NCBI GenBank assembly: GCA_963676345.2
Contig: CAXXTS010000006.1
Coordinates: 1-64,000 of the forward strand
Direction of reading: 5' to 3'
DNA from: G963665925 sp963676345
GTDB taxonomy: Bacteria > Bacillota > Clostridia > Peptostreptococcales > Acidaminobacteraceae
Length of the DNA stretch: 64,000 nucleotides
Below are positions 43,711 through 52,565 of the stretch, in pieces; position 1 is the first letter of the stretch; each line of letters starts with the position of its first letter. The position numbers were made by a program, and so were the translations under genes. Under the pieces are notes generated by a model. The model was given only the letters and a program-made list of their open reading frames with translations, had not been told where the DNA came from and searched no databases.

Positions 43711-45645
43711 ATGTACATGGGTGTCGATTATTATCCCGAACACTGGTCAATTGAAATGATAGATGAAGATATTTCCCGCATGGTTGAGATGGGGGTTAAT
43801 ATCGTCCGAATCGGTGAGTTTGCATGGCACTTGATAGAGCCCGAAGCTGGAAAATATGATTTTTCCTTTTTTGATGCTGTTATTGATAAACTAAAGCGTG
43901 CAAGTATCAAAATTATGTTTGGTACACCAACGGCAACCTTTCCAGCTTGGCTTGCAAAAGCACATCCTGAAATTCTGTCTATGGATGACCAGCAGAACCG
44001 GCATGTTTTCGGTGGGCGCCGCCAGTACTGCTATAACTCCGATGTCTACATGACCTATTCAAAAAAAATGGTAACGGCCTTGGTAGACCATTATAAGGAC
44101 GAACCAGCCATTATATCATGGCAAATTGACAATGAGTTTGGACATGAAGGCAGCGACATGTGTTATTGCCCAGTCTGCCACGACAAATTTCAGCTTTATT
44201 TGCAAGAAAAATATAAAGACATAAATACCCTAAATGAAACCTATGGGACGATTTTTTGGGGTCAGACATACAATGATTTTACAGAAATACCGCTACCGCT
44301 TAAAACCATTACGGTACACAATCCGGCTCTTCAGCTAGACTGGGCACGTTTTCGCTCAGACTCTCTCAATGGTTTTGCAAAGGCCCACACACGGCTCGTG
44401 AAGTCGCTTAAAGGACAACATCAAAGTGTAACGACCAATGTTTCCGGTGGGTTCTTTATCAAGTGGTTTGACCACAGTGATAACGTATCGGAAATGGATT
44501 TTGTATCCTATGACAACTACCCTGTCTGGGGCGGGTTGAAAGAACCCTTGCCACCGGCGCAAATTGCTATGACCCTAGATTTTAACCGCGGACTTTTAAA
44601 TCAAAATTTCTGGATTGTCGAGCAGTTGATTGGGGCACAGGGACATGATGCAATCGGGTATCTGCCGCGTCCTAATCAGGCAAAACTTTGGTCCTATCAG
44701 GCCTTTGCACATGGCTGCAACAACATGCTCTTTTTTAGGTACCGTGGGATGAACCGGGGAGCAGAGCAGTTCTGCTATGGCATCATAGACCATGACAATG
44801 AAAAGGGACGTAAGTTTGATGAAGCAAAGCGCATTATTGAGGGGGCCACTGAAGCGCAGGATGTATTGAACTCAGAAATAAAAAACCGGGTGGCTGTTTT
44901 ATATGATTATGAAACCGTATGGTCATGGCGGTTCCAGTCTCAAAGTTCAGCTTTTGACTATACTGAAGAACTCATGCGCTTGTACACACCTTTTCATGAT
45001 TTAAATGTGGGGATGGATGTCCTACCGATTGATCGTGATATCAGCGCCTATGATGTGGTTCTCATTCCTGTACAGCAAATTGTAGATGATGCCCTTGGAA
45101 AACGCCTAAAGACATTTGTTGAGGCTGGCGGAACGCTAGTCATGTCCTTCAGGGCTGGTATACGCGACAGAAACAATAACCTGCATTTTAATCAGAAGTT
45201 GCCTGGAAAATTACATGATTTACTGGGGGTCAGACTGGGTGAAGTCGAGTCTCTCCAAACTGGACAAAGTGTGCCTGTAACAGGCCCTTCTGGTCTTATG
45301 GGAACCTGCAGTATTTGGCGTGATTTACTGGAAGTGGAGGGTGCTGAAGTTTTGGCCCAGTACGAATCAGAACTTGGTCTTCCAAGGGCGTGTATTACTG
45401 TAAATAGCTACGGAAGTGGGCGTGCCTATTATGTTGGCGGTGGCGTTTCCCATGAACTGATGGATATGATTACAAGCCGTATTACGCAGGAAAAACACAT
45501 AGAAACAATTGATTCTCCAGAGGGCGTAGAAGTGGTTCTGCGCCATACTGAAAAGGGCACTAGAAAGTTTGTACTCAATCATACGGGCATTGAAACCACC
45601 TATGATGGACGAAAACTTGGGCCCTATGAATCTCTTATTATTTAG
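43711..45645 (+). CDS. Beta-galactosidase, glycoside hydrolase family 42
   Basis: A 644-residue cytoplasmic glycosidase with no signal peptide. The TIM barrel starts MGVDYYPEHWSIEMIDEDISRMVEMGVNIVRIGEFAW; the acid/base is Glu142 in IISWQIDNEFGHEG and the nucleophile Glu304 in FWIVEQLIG. A zinc-site cysteine cluster is present (RQYCYNSD, then CYCPVCHDKF). The middle trimerisation domain and the small C-terminal beta domain (GTRKFVLNHT) complete the family length. GTGGAGG places the start at ATG 43711, not at GTG 43696 inside the ribosome site. Stand-alone gene with its own promoter and terminator; the natural substrate may be a plant or host galactoside. Confidence 0.95.
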   Translation: MYMGVDYYPEHWSIEMIDEDISRMVEMGVNIVRIGEFAWHLIEPEAGKYDFSFFDAVIDKLKRASIKIMFGTPTATFPAWLAKAHPEILSMDDQQNRHVFGGRRQYCYNSDVYMTYSKKMVTALVDHYKDEPAIISWQIDNEFGHEGSDMCYCPVCHDKFQLYLQEKYKDINTLNETYGTIFWGQTYNDFTEIPLPLKTITVHNPALQLDWARFRSDSLNGFAKAHTRLVKSLKGQHQSVTTNVSGGFFIKWFDHSDNVSEMDFVSYDNYPVWGGLKEPLPPAQIAMTLDFNRGLLNQNFWIVEQLIGAQGHDAIGYLPRPNQAKLWSYQAFAHGCNNMLFFRYRGMNRGAEQFCYGIIDHDNEKGRKFDEAKRIIEGATEAQDVLNSEIKNRVAVLYDYETVWSWRFQSQSSAFDYTEELMRLYTPFHDLNVGMDVLPIDRDISAYDVVLIPVQQIVDDALGKRLKTFVEAGGTLVMSFRAGIRDRNNNLHFNQKLPGKLHDLLGVRLGEVESLQTGQSVPVTGPSGLMGTCSIWRDLLEVEGAEVLAQYESELGLPRACITVNSYGSGRAYYVGGGVSHELMDMITSRITQEKHIETIDSPEGVEVVLRHTEKGTRKFVLNHTGIETTYDGRKLGPYESLII

Positions 45646-45684
45646 TGGTTTTCAGCCAAGTGGCTGTACCAATATTGTCCCTAT

Positions 45685-45722
45685 CCCCTTGAATGCCACC
45701 CCGCATTCAAGGGGATTTTTAC
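45685..45722 (+). terminator. Intrinsic terminator
   Basis: Perfect 12-bp stem CCCCTTGAATGC / GCATTCAAGGGG, then ATTTTT. Confidence 0.9.
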
Positions 45723-45872
45723 GTTCAGTACGCTTACATATTCTGTTATATAACCACAATATTGAAAGAAGGTGTTTAATTAGACATGAAAACGGTATTA
45801 AATGAACAGGTCGAAAACTGTAATGCGCCAGATATTTATATAAAGACGCATAAGTTTAAATGGAGGTAGAAT

Positions 45873-46673
45873 ATGAAGAAGTTACTTATAGCAATGATGG
45901 TGGCTGTACTTGCACTAACAGGTTGTCAGCAGGCAGCTCCTGATACATCAGAGGAGCAAACCGTTTTGAAGGTTGGAATGGAGCTGAAATACCCTCCGTT
46001 TGAAACAAAGGATTCTGAAGGCAATCCGGATGGTGCATCTGTAATGCTTGCTAAGGCGCTGGGAGAATATCTGGATGCAAAAATTGAAATCGTTGAGACG
46101 CCATATCCATCCCTGATTCCATCACTTGAAACAGGGAAAATTGACATGATTATTTCCTCAATGACTATAACCGAAGCGCGCCAGGAAAAAGTTGATTTTT
46201 CTGATCCTTATACAACCAGTCAGCTGATGATGCTCGTTCATAAAGACTCAAAGGTTATGTCACCCGATGACCTGAATGATCCAGAGGTCATTATTGCATC
46301 CAAAACAGGAACGATTGGTGCACTTTGGGCACAGGCAAACGCCCCTGAAGCACAGATTAAGAACATCGATGAAGAAGCAACGGCTGTTTTAGAGGTTGCT
46401 CAGGGTAAAGCCGATGTATTTATTTATGATCCGCTTTCAATTATCAGACACCATGAGAATTATATGGATTCAACCCGTGCTGTACTCGAACCGCTGCCTA
46501 ACACAGGCGGGTGGGGCGTAGCAGTTGCTAAGGGTAAGCCGGAACTCCTGGAGTCCATCAATGCATTTATTAAGACAGCGAAGGAAGACGGAACCTATGA
46601 CGCGATTCGAGAAAAGTACTTGCTTGACAAAATGAAGGAATTCGAAGAATATGGTCTCGACTTCTTCTTCTAG
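45873..46673 (+). CDS. Polar amino-acid ABC transporter, substrate-binding lipoprotein
   Basis: A 266-residue lipoprotein (lipobox LTGC, Cys18) of solute-binding family 3. Motifs: LKVGMELKYPPFETKDSEGNPDGASVMLAKALGEYL, MIISSMTITEARQEKVDFSDPYTTS (family 3 signature, including Arg that binds the alpha-carboxylate) and TGGWGVAVAKGKPELLESINAFI. First gene of a three-gene operon; probably binds an amino acid, exact one unknown. GGAGG upstream. Confidence 0.92.
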   Translation: MKKLLIAMMVAVLALTGCQQAAPDTSEEQTVLKVGMELKYPPFETKDSEGNPDGASVMLAKALGEYLDAKIEIVETPYPSLIPSLETGKIDMIISSMTITEARQEKVDFSDPYTTSQLMMLVHKDSKVMSPDDLNDPEVIIASKTGTIGALWAQANAPEAQIKNIDEEATAVLEVAQGKADVFIYDPLSIIRHHENYMDSTRAVLEPLPNTGGWGVAVAKGKPELLESINAFIKTAKEDGTYDAIREKYLLDKMKEFEEYGLDFFF

Positions 46674-46689
46674 AGAGGAAGATGACATA

Positions 46690-47427
46690 ATGAAAAAAGG
46701 GATGAGCTTCATCGTGGCTGTTTGCTTGTATTTGGGACTCTACTACTTTGTAATTGAAAAATCCATTCAAAGTGAAATGGACTTTTCTGTCTACAAAACC
46801 TATGCAAAAGTCATTTTCAGCGGTTGGCTTCAGACAATTGCCATCAGCTTATCTGCAGTGATTTTAGCCCTCTTTGTGGGGCTGGTCCTATACCTGATGC
46901 ATGAGTCGCGCTATTTGGTGCTGCGGTACTTGGCGGAGATTCACAAGACCATCATTTTTGGAACGCCACTACTTGTTATCGCCATTGTGTCCTATTACTA
47001 TATTGGTTATGCCTTTGGGCTGGACTCCAAGTTTTGGATAGGGGTCATAACCCTGGCCCTCTATATTGGTGCATATATTGCAGATATATACAAAGGGGCC
47101 ATTGAATCCATTCATATGAACCAATGGCAGGCGGCTAAGATGTTTGGGTTTTCAAAATTTCAGACTTACCGCTACATTATATTTCCACAGGTGGTTATGT
47201 CCATTTTACCGCCTTTAGCGGGTCAATTTGCCCTCACAATTAAGGGGAGTGCCCTACTCTCCTATATGGGGACAAGCGAGTTTTTAAACTCTGCAAATAC
47301 AGTGATGGCAGTTTCTTTTGCATATCCTGAAGGCTTTTTCATAATAGCCGTTGGATATTTAATTATCACAGTACCCATTATCAGGCTTATAAGACATTTA
47401 GAAGACAGACTGAATTACAAGGTGTAG
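46690..47427 (+). CDS. Polar amino-acid ABC transporter permease
   Basis: A 245-residue membrane protein with about five to six helices and the HisM-type permease loop (SIHMNQWQAAKMFGFSKFQTYRYIIFPQVV) that couples to the ATPase, an EAA motif variant. GAGGAAG places the start at ATG 46690, 16 bases after the preceding stop. Only one permease gene is present, so a homodimer is expected. Confidence 0.9.
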   Translation: MKKGMSFIVAVCLYLGLYYFVIEKSIQSEMDFSVYKTYAKVIFSGWLQTIAISLSAVILALFVGLVLYLMHESRYLVLRYLAEIHKTIIFGTPLLVIAIVSYYYIGYAFGLDSKFWIGVITLALYIGAYIADIYKGAIESIHMNQWQAAKMFGFSKFQTYRYIIFPQVVMSILPPLAGQFALTIKGSALLSYMGTSEFLNSANTVMAVSFAYPEGFFIIAVGYLIITVPIIRLIRHLEDRLNYKV

Positions 47428-47430
47428 CCT

Positions 47431-48165
47431 ATGAATTTAAAAATAAGCAATTTAATTAAGAAGTACGATGACAAGACCGTACTTGACCAAATCAATCTCG
47501 ACATTCGGGACTTTCAGGTTCTGGCTCTTATTGGTGCATCTGGGTCTGGAAAATCCACACTCCTTAGGCTTATAGCAGGACTGGAGGGATTTGAAAGCGG
47601 CAGTATAACAGTTAATGAAGACCCCATTCTTGATGGGCATATAGATGCTTATAGAAAGCGGGTTGGGTTTGTTTTTCAAGACCATAATCTGTTTAACCAT
47701 CTGACAGTTTTAGAGAATCTGATTCTTGTCTTAGAGAAGGTGCATAGAAAAAAACGAAAGGATATTTTACCCAAAATTGAGGCTTTGCTGAAACAATTTG
47801 ACTTACTGGAACACAAGGATAAATTGCCACATCAGCTCAGTGGCGGACAATCTCAAAGGGTGTCAATCGTGCGCGCTCTGTCTATAGAGCCAGAGATTAT
47901 ACTCCTTGACGAGCCGACGTCCTCTCTTGATCCGATACTGACTTTTGAAGTGCTCTCAGCGGTCGAAAAGCTAGGGATTCAAAAAAAAGATTTCATAATT
48001 GTGACCCATGAAATCGGCTTTGCAAAGCATACGGCAGACTACATTGTCTTTATGCAGGAGGGGCGTGTAATAGAGCAGGGGGATGTAAGCGTGCTCGACC
48101 GGCCCAAGAGTGCGGAACTTCAAGCGTTTCTGTCAAAGGTGCTCACTTTTAAAGCGGAAGACTAG
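47431..48165 (+). CDS. Polar amino-acid ABC transporter ATPase
   Basis: A 244-residue ATPase that powers the importer. Walker A GASGSGKST, Q-loop VFQDHNLF, signature LSGGQSQRVSI, Walker B IILLDEPTSSLDP and switch His in VTHEIG. Begins three bases after the permease gene. No strong ribosome site is visible, suggesting translational coupling. Confidence 0.93.
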   Translation: MNLKISNLIKKYDDKTVLDQINLDIRDFQVLALIGASGSGKSTLLRLIAGLEGFESGSITVNEDPILDGHIDAYRKRVGFVFQDHNLFNHLTVLENLILVLEKVHRKKRKDILPKIEALLKQFDLLEHKDKLPHQLSGGQSQRVSIVRALSIEPEIILLDEPTSSLDPILTFEVLSAVEKLGIQKKDFIIVTHEIGFAKHTADYIVFMQEGRVIEQGDVSVLDRPKSAELQAFLSKVLTFKAED

Positions 48166-48244
48166 CCAGAGATTCCAAGCTGTTTTTGCTCGTTAGGCCC
48201 AGTGCATTATTTGGATGATAATGAGAAAATGTTCAAAATAAGTG

Positions 48245-48273
48245 TTGCGCGAAAACGCGGTATCTGTTAGAAT
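48245..48273 (+). promoter_or_regulatory. Promoter of the cobalamin-riboswitch transcript
   Basis: TTGCGC (48245-48250) and TAGAAT (48268-48273) with a 17-base spacer, about 25 bases upstream of the aptamer. Confidence 0.65.
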
Positions 48274-48304
48274 GATTTCGAACTGATTAACAACTGCATA
48301 AATT

Positions 48305-48470
48305 CGCTTTAGGTTCTCATTCGGAGATTAATAGGGAAAGAGGTGTAAACCCTCTACAGCCCCCGTTACTGTGAAGGAGTACGAAATCCATTTATACCAC
48401 TGCGACTTAGGTCGTGGGAAGGTTGGAGAGTAGGATGATTCCCAAGTCAGGAGACCTGCCTAGAGTGCGA
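48305..48470 (+). ncRNA. Adenosylcobalamin riboswitch
   Basis: Conserved cobalamin aptamer elements in order: AGGGAAAGAGGTGTAAACCC, the box GCCCCCGTTACTGTGAAGG, the GTGGGAAGG stretch, GTAGGATGATTCCCAAGTCAGG and GAGACCTGCC. The outer stem P1 pairs CGCTTTAGG (48305-48313) with CCTAGAGTGCG (48459-48469). It lies upstream of a BtuF/C/D-type transporter and should switch it off when cobalamin is plentiful. Confidence 0.93.
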
Positions 48471-48600
48471 TATGACAGTCTTCGGGGTGAAGATTTTGTA
48501 CATACACGATGGCATATGCCGCTTTCACGTCAATGGTTGTTCATATATTGTTGAATGATAATTTGAAGCAGTGATTAGGCTATGTAACTATGTATATTTC

Positions 48601-48631
48601 AAGCCAACCGAATTCGGTTGGCTTTTTTTGT
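48601..48631 (+). terminator. Riboswitch-linked terminator
   Basis: Perfect palindrome AAGCCAACCGAATTCGGTTGGCTT followed by T5, 130 bases after the aptamer and before the transporter genes. Probably the expression platform, though no anti-terminator pairing was resolved by eye. Confidence 0.75.
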
Positions 48632-48651
48632 GATGAGAAACACCATACATA

Positions 48652-48738
48652 AGTCGGCGCTGCCGACACATTCGTCTTTGCAACAAGCAAAGACAACCCT
48701 TCTTTTACTGCCGACCACAAGCCTACAATTGTGGTCGG
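48652..48738 (+). other. Two extra hairpins in the btuF leader
   Basis: GTCGGCGCTGCCGAC (48652-48666) and CCGACCACAA / TTGTGGTCGG (about 48710-48736) lie between the terminator and btuF. Neither has a T tail. The halves CCGAC / GTCGG of the two hairpins could also pair with each other, giving alternative folds. Confidence 0.5.
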
Positions 48739-48813
48739 TACTTGACCCGAATACAAATCATGAACATATACGATATCAGCTATATAAGAAAAAGAGGAAA
48801 TGAGGGCAAACTA

Positions 48814-49845
48814 ATGAAAAAGCGACTATTGGTATTACTACTAGGGCTGGCTATGGGACTGGCAGGATGTGCTACACAAAGTACACAAGTGGCTACTGAG
48901 GAAAAAGCAGAAGCGGGTGTTGAACTGCAAGAGGCCAGTAGTGAAGTTGAAGAAACGGCCTACGTGCCTCAGAAATACACTTACGAAATCTATGGTGAAA
49001 CCTATGAAGTCACATATACACAGCCACCTCAGCGTGCGGTAACCATGTCTCAGTTTATGACAGAAATGCTGCTTGCTTTGGGTCTGGAAAATCGTATGGT
49101 GGGAACGGCATACATGGACAATGAAATCCTGCCACAGTTCAAAGAAGCCTATGAAAGCATTGAAGTGCTTTCTGACAAATATCCGTCAAAAGAAGTGCTT
49201 TACTCAGTTGAGCCAGACTTTGTGGCTGGTTGGACATCTGCATTTAACGAGAAACGGGTTGCATCTGCAGGGGAAATGATGGAGTTTGGAATTCATCCGT
49301 ATCTAGCAGATTCTATCAGTGGTGAAGGCAGTATGGAAACCTTGTATGAAGACTTTAAAACCCTTGGCAGCATTTTTGATGTTGAAGAAAAAGCGCTTGA
49401 TCTTGTTGGCGAGATGCAAGCGGATATTGAAGAAATTCATAGCCACTTAGAGGGGCTTTCAGAGGCGGATCAAGTTCGGGTTTTCGCCTATGATTCTGGT
49501 GATAAGGAACCCTTTGTTGTTGCTGGTGGCGGAATCAGCGGTGATATTATCCGTCAGGCAAAAGGCATCAATATTTTTGATGACATTAAGAAAGGCTACG
49601 CGAGCGTATCCTGGGAAGAAGTTGTCATGCGTGCCCCTGATGTAATCCTCGTTGTAGACTATGGCGACACACCGGTTGAGAAAAAGATAGAAACCCTAAA
49701 AAGTACACCTGCACTGCAGGATCTCAAAGCCATTCAGGAAGATGCTTTTGTTGTAATTGGTCTTGCAGACCTATCACCGGGCGTGAGAAACATTAGGGCT
49801 ATTGAAACACTTGCAAGCGCATTTTATCCGGAAAGATTTGAATAG
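48814..49845 (+). CDS. btuF: Cobalamin/iron-type ABC transporter, substrate-binding lipoprotein
   Basis: A 343-residue lipoprotein (lipobox LAGC) of the TroA-like fold for cobalamin, haem or siderophores. It contains PQRAVTMSQFMTEMLLALGLENRMVGTAYMDNEI, a long helical backbone and the C-terminal SPGVRNIRAIETLASAFYPERF. An upstream cobalamin riboswitch points to cobalamin or cobinamide as cargo, hence the name. The start is ATG 48814 (GAGG upstream), which gives the signal peptide; an upstream in-frame ATG would bury it. Confidence 0.88.
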   Translation: MKKRLLVLLLGLAMGLAGCATQSTQVATEEKAEAGVELQEASSEVEETAYVPQKYTYEIYGETYEVTYTQPPQRAVTMSQFMTEMLLALGLENRMVGTAYMDNEILPQFKEAYESIEVLSDKYPSKEVLYSVEPDFVAGWTSAFNEKRVASAGEMMEFGIHPYLADSISGEGSMETLYEDFKTLGSIFDVEEKALDLVGEMQADIEEIHSHLEGLSEADQVRVFAYDSGDKEPFVVAGGGISGDIIRQAKGINIFDDIKKGYASVSWEEVVMRAPDVILVVDYGDTPVEKKIETLKSTPALQDLKAIQEDAFVVIGLADLSPGVRNIRAIETLASAFYPERFE

Positions 49846-49848
49846 AGT

Positions 49849-50901
49849 ATGAAAGAAAAAAGAAACTTAATATTTTTATGTCCCTTTCTGTTATGTGTTT
49901 TAGCAGTAACGCTGATTGCATCTGTGAGTCTGGGTGCAGTCAGCATTTCTCCCAAAACCATTTTAGCGGTATTGGTTCACAAAATGACTGGGTACATACC
50001 AGCTTCATTAACATGGTCCACTGCTGCAGAGCGCATTATATGGGATCTAAGAATGCCAAGAACCATACTTGGGGTATTGGCTGGAGCAGGTTACGCACTA
50101 TCGGGCATCATGATGCAGACCCTCACTAAGAATCCCCTTGCAAATCCTTATATACTGGGGATATCATCGGGAGCCTCAGCTGGCGCTGTACTGGTTATTG
50201 TCTATGGCGGCGTTCAAGCACTGGGCATTGTGACCCCTTCGATGGGTGCTTTTGCAGGTGCCCTTGCGGTGAGTATGTTGGTATTTTTGTTGGCAGGGCG
50301 AAGGGGACGTATGAATTCAACACGTTTAGTCCTTCTAGGGGTGTCGCTTTCGGCACTATGCTCTAGTTTAACAAGTTTTATGATATTTACAGCACCAGAT
50401 CAGAATAAAGTCACTTCGGCACTGTTTTGGATGACAGGAAGTTTATCTGGCAGCAAGTTTGATACACTTGTTGCACCGGCGATAGGCCTAGCACTGTCAT
50501 TCATTTTTATTATCGTTTTTTCAAGGGCTATGAATGGTCTGCTTCTTGGAGATGATGTAGCGCAAACCCTTGGGGTCGACACATTGAAGCTCAAGACCAC
50601 CTTGCTCATTTTATCCAGCGTGGTTACAGGATTTCTTGTTGCAGCTACAGGTATCATTGGGTTTATTGGTTTAATTATTCCACATATTGCAAGAACCTTT
50701 GTTGGGTCAGACCACCGGCGTGTTGCGCTTGTTTCCGTCCTTATGGGACCGGTGCTGGTTGTTTGGGCAGACATATTGGCGCGCTTAGTCAGTCGTCCTG
50801 AGGAAGTGCCTATCGGTGTCATTACGGCCTTGATGGGTGCACCATTTTTCATATGGCTCATCGAAAAAAACAGCTATGGATTTGGAGGTTCGAATGGCTG
50901 A
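49849..50901 (+). CDS. btuC: Cobalamin-type ABC transporter permease
   Basis: A 350-residue FecCD/BtuC permease with ten expected helices. Signature parts: LRMPRTILGVLAGAGYALSGIMMQTLTKNPLANPYILGISSGASAGA, the ARTLGV-like loop AQTLGVDTLKLK and GIIGFIGLIIPHIARTFVGSDHR. Starts three bases after btuF and overlaps btuD by 8 bases. Confidence 0.94.
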   Translation: MKEKRNLIFLCPFLLCVLAVTLIASVSLGAVSISPKTILAVLVHKMTGYIPASLTWSTAAERIIWDLRMPRTILGVLAGAGYALSGIMMQTLTKNPLANPYILGISSGASAGAVLVIVYGGVQALGIVTPSMGAFAGALAVSMLVFLLAGRRGRMNSTRLVLLGVSLSALCSSLTSFMIFTAPDQNKVTSALFWMTGSLSGSKFDTLVAPAIGLALSFIFIIVFSRAMNGLLLGDDVAQTLGVDTLKLKTTLLILSSVVTGFLVAATGIIGFIGLIIPHIARTFVGSDHRRVALVSVLMGPVLVVWADILARLVSRPEEVPIGVITALMGAPFFIWLIEKNSYGFGGSNG

Positions 50902-51661
50902 TGTCAAAGTACATGGACTGTCATTTTCCTACGATGAAAATCACATTTTCAAAGATATACACATCAGTGTTGAAAAAGGTAAGCTGGTGGGCATAGTTGG
51001 CCCCAATGGCTGCGGTAAATCAACTCTGCTTAAGAATATTTACAAGCACTTTAAGCCTTCAAGCGGAGCGGTGTATATAGCTGGGGACAACATTGAAATG
51101 TTAAAGCCAAGGGAACTTGCTAAGAGGCTTTCTGTTGTAATGCAGGAAAGCAATCATCAATTTGATTTTTCAGTGCTTGAAATGGTGCTGATGGGGCGGT
51201 ATGCCTATAAAAAGACCCTTGAAAATGACTCCGTTGAAGACTGGGATATATCCAGATCAGCCCTTAAAAAGGTTGGACTCAAGGGCTTCGAGGACAGACG
51301 ATTTTTAAGTTTGTCTGGCGGTGAAAAGCAGCGGGTACTGATTGCCAGAGCCATTGCACAAAACGCAGAAGTTATTGTTCTTGACGAGCCGACCAATCAT
51401 CTTGATATTAAATATCAGCTTCAAATTATGAAACTGCTTCAGGAACTTAATATCACTTCCTTTGCTGCAATTCATGATGTGAATATTGCTGCTCAGTTCT
51501 GTGACGAAATATATGTACTCAGTGGTGGTCGCATTTATGATTATGGTATGCCTGAGAAGGTTTTTAGCCCCGATATGTTTGATACAGTTTTTGGGGTGCA
51601 GGCACGTGTTAACAAGGACGCACATACAAACCAGCTGCATATTTCCTTTCAGCTGGCATAA
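50894..51661 (+). CDS. btuD: Cobalamin-type ABC transporter ATPase
   Basis: A 255-residue FepC/BtuD ATPase: Walker A GPNGCGKST, Q-loop VVMQESNH, signature LSGGEKQRVLIARAI, Walker B VIVLDEPTNHLDI and switch AIHDVNIAAQFCD. GGAGG seven bases before ATG 50894 decides the start inside the end of btuC. A terminator follows. Confidence 0.94.
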   Translation: MADVKVHGLSFSYDENHIFKDIHISVEKGKLVGIVGPNGCGKSTLLKNIYKHFKPSSGAVYIAGDNIEMLKPRELAKRLSVVMQESNHQFDFSVLEMVLMGRYAYKKTLENDSVEDWDISRSALKKVGLKGFEDRRFLSLSGGEKQRVLIARAIAQNAEVIVLDEPTNHLDIKYQLQIMKLLQELNITSFAAIHDVNIAAQFCDEIYVLSGGRIYDYGMPEKVFSPDMFDTVFGVQARVNKDAHTNQLHISFQLA

Positions 51662-51689
51662 TAGATAAGACAATGTATTATATATAAGA

Positions 51690-51735
51690 AGAGAACGGTC
51701 GACCACCCTCTAGGGGTGGCGCCGTTCTCTTTTGC
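51690..51735. terminator. Terminator of the cobalamin operon, possibly bidirectional
   Basis: AGAGAACGG...CCACC / GGTGG...CCGTTCTCT stem with TTTTG on the plus strand; the minus-strand side is TTCTTATATA. The next gene converges on it. Confidence 0.8.
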
Positions 51736-51815
51736 CTTATTAATAAGGCAGGTGCCCTTTAATCAAGGCCTTGATATGCTCTCTTTGAGGTGGACATTCA
51801 TTTACAACTGAGAAA

Positions 51816-52565
51816 TCATTTGGCGTCAAGGAGTGCCTGAAGGTCTGCTTTGACTCTTGAAAACTCCAAATTGTTTTCAGCGCAGAAAGCGCGGACCTCC
51901 ATGAGGGTGCTGCCCATCTCCATGGTGAGGACACTTTCAATTTCTTCTTTAGTTAAACCTGCATCTAGGACCTCTTTAAATAGGGTTTTACCTTTGATTT
52001 CAAGAACCTCAGAAGAAGGGGCTTCAGTCGGTGTTTGTGTTTCTGAAGACGTCTGCAAACTAGGTGTCGCTTCTTCCTTAAGAATATCTATTGTATGGCT
52101 ACTTAAGTAGGTCAGTTGAGCATCTGAAAGCATGCCTTTGTCTTTTAACAGGTCAACAGCAGTGCTTGGTAAATAGTCGTCGGCATTTTCGAGGTCATAA
52201 GGGAGCCCGGTGTAAAATGCGACAAAGAGTTTAACAGAACCATTGCCGAGTTCAAGGTCATCATCAAAGGCGTAAATTTCTTCAAGCATTTTGTTCTGGA
52301 AAGCGGCGTAATCATAAGTGTCCGGAATGTTAAAGGCTGCAGCCAGGGTGTCGACGGGCACTTCAAAGGCATTTTCAATATCCTGGAAGGTGTAGGAGCC
52401 TCTGATGTCTCCTGGGTCGTAGGCGCCTGCAAACTCACCAGACTGTATAGTAATGGGAACCTTTGAAGACTCAGTTTGCCAGAGCCCGAACACTTGAGAC
52501 ACGAGGACAAAACCTGTAAAAGTCAACACTATGGTTAGGGCTACTGTGGTTTGTTTGATAGACAT
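51816..52565 (-). CDS. Membrane-anchored partner of the polyferredoxin, two related helical domains
   Basis: A 249-residue protein with one N-terminal helix (VALTIVLTFTGFVLVSQVFGLW) and an outside part. Two segments look alike: IRGSYTFQDIENAFEVPVDTLAAAFNIP (about 55-82) and IKGKTLFKEVLDAGLTKEEIESVL (about 192-215), separated by a Thr/Ser/Pro-rich linker (SLQTSSETQTPTEAPSSE). The pattern I-[RK]-G-x-x-x-[FL]-x-[DE]-[IV] followed by a helix is seen in proteins next to NapH-like ferredoxins, but I do not know an official function. It overlaps the polyferredoxin gene by one base (ATG shares the stop), so both work together, probably in membrane electron transfer. Confidence 0.75.
   Translation of the reverse strand: MSIKQTTVALTIVLTFTGFVLVSQVFGLWQTESSKVPITIQSGEFAGAYDPGDIRGSYTFQDIENAFEVPVDTLAAAFNIPDTYDYAAFQNKMLEEIYAFDDDLELGNGSVKLFVAFYTGLPYDLENADDYLPSTAVDLLKDKGMLSDAQLTYLSSHTIDILKEEATPSLQTSSETQTPTEAPSSEVLEIKGKTLFKEVLDAGLTKEEIESVLTMEMGSTLMEVRAFCAENNLEFSRVKADLQALLDAK

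Noticed and set aside
50400..50861. 153-codon minus-strand ORF
   Set aside because: Antisense to btuC; low-complexity Thr/Ser/Pro composition typical of shadows of membrane genes.
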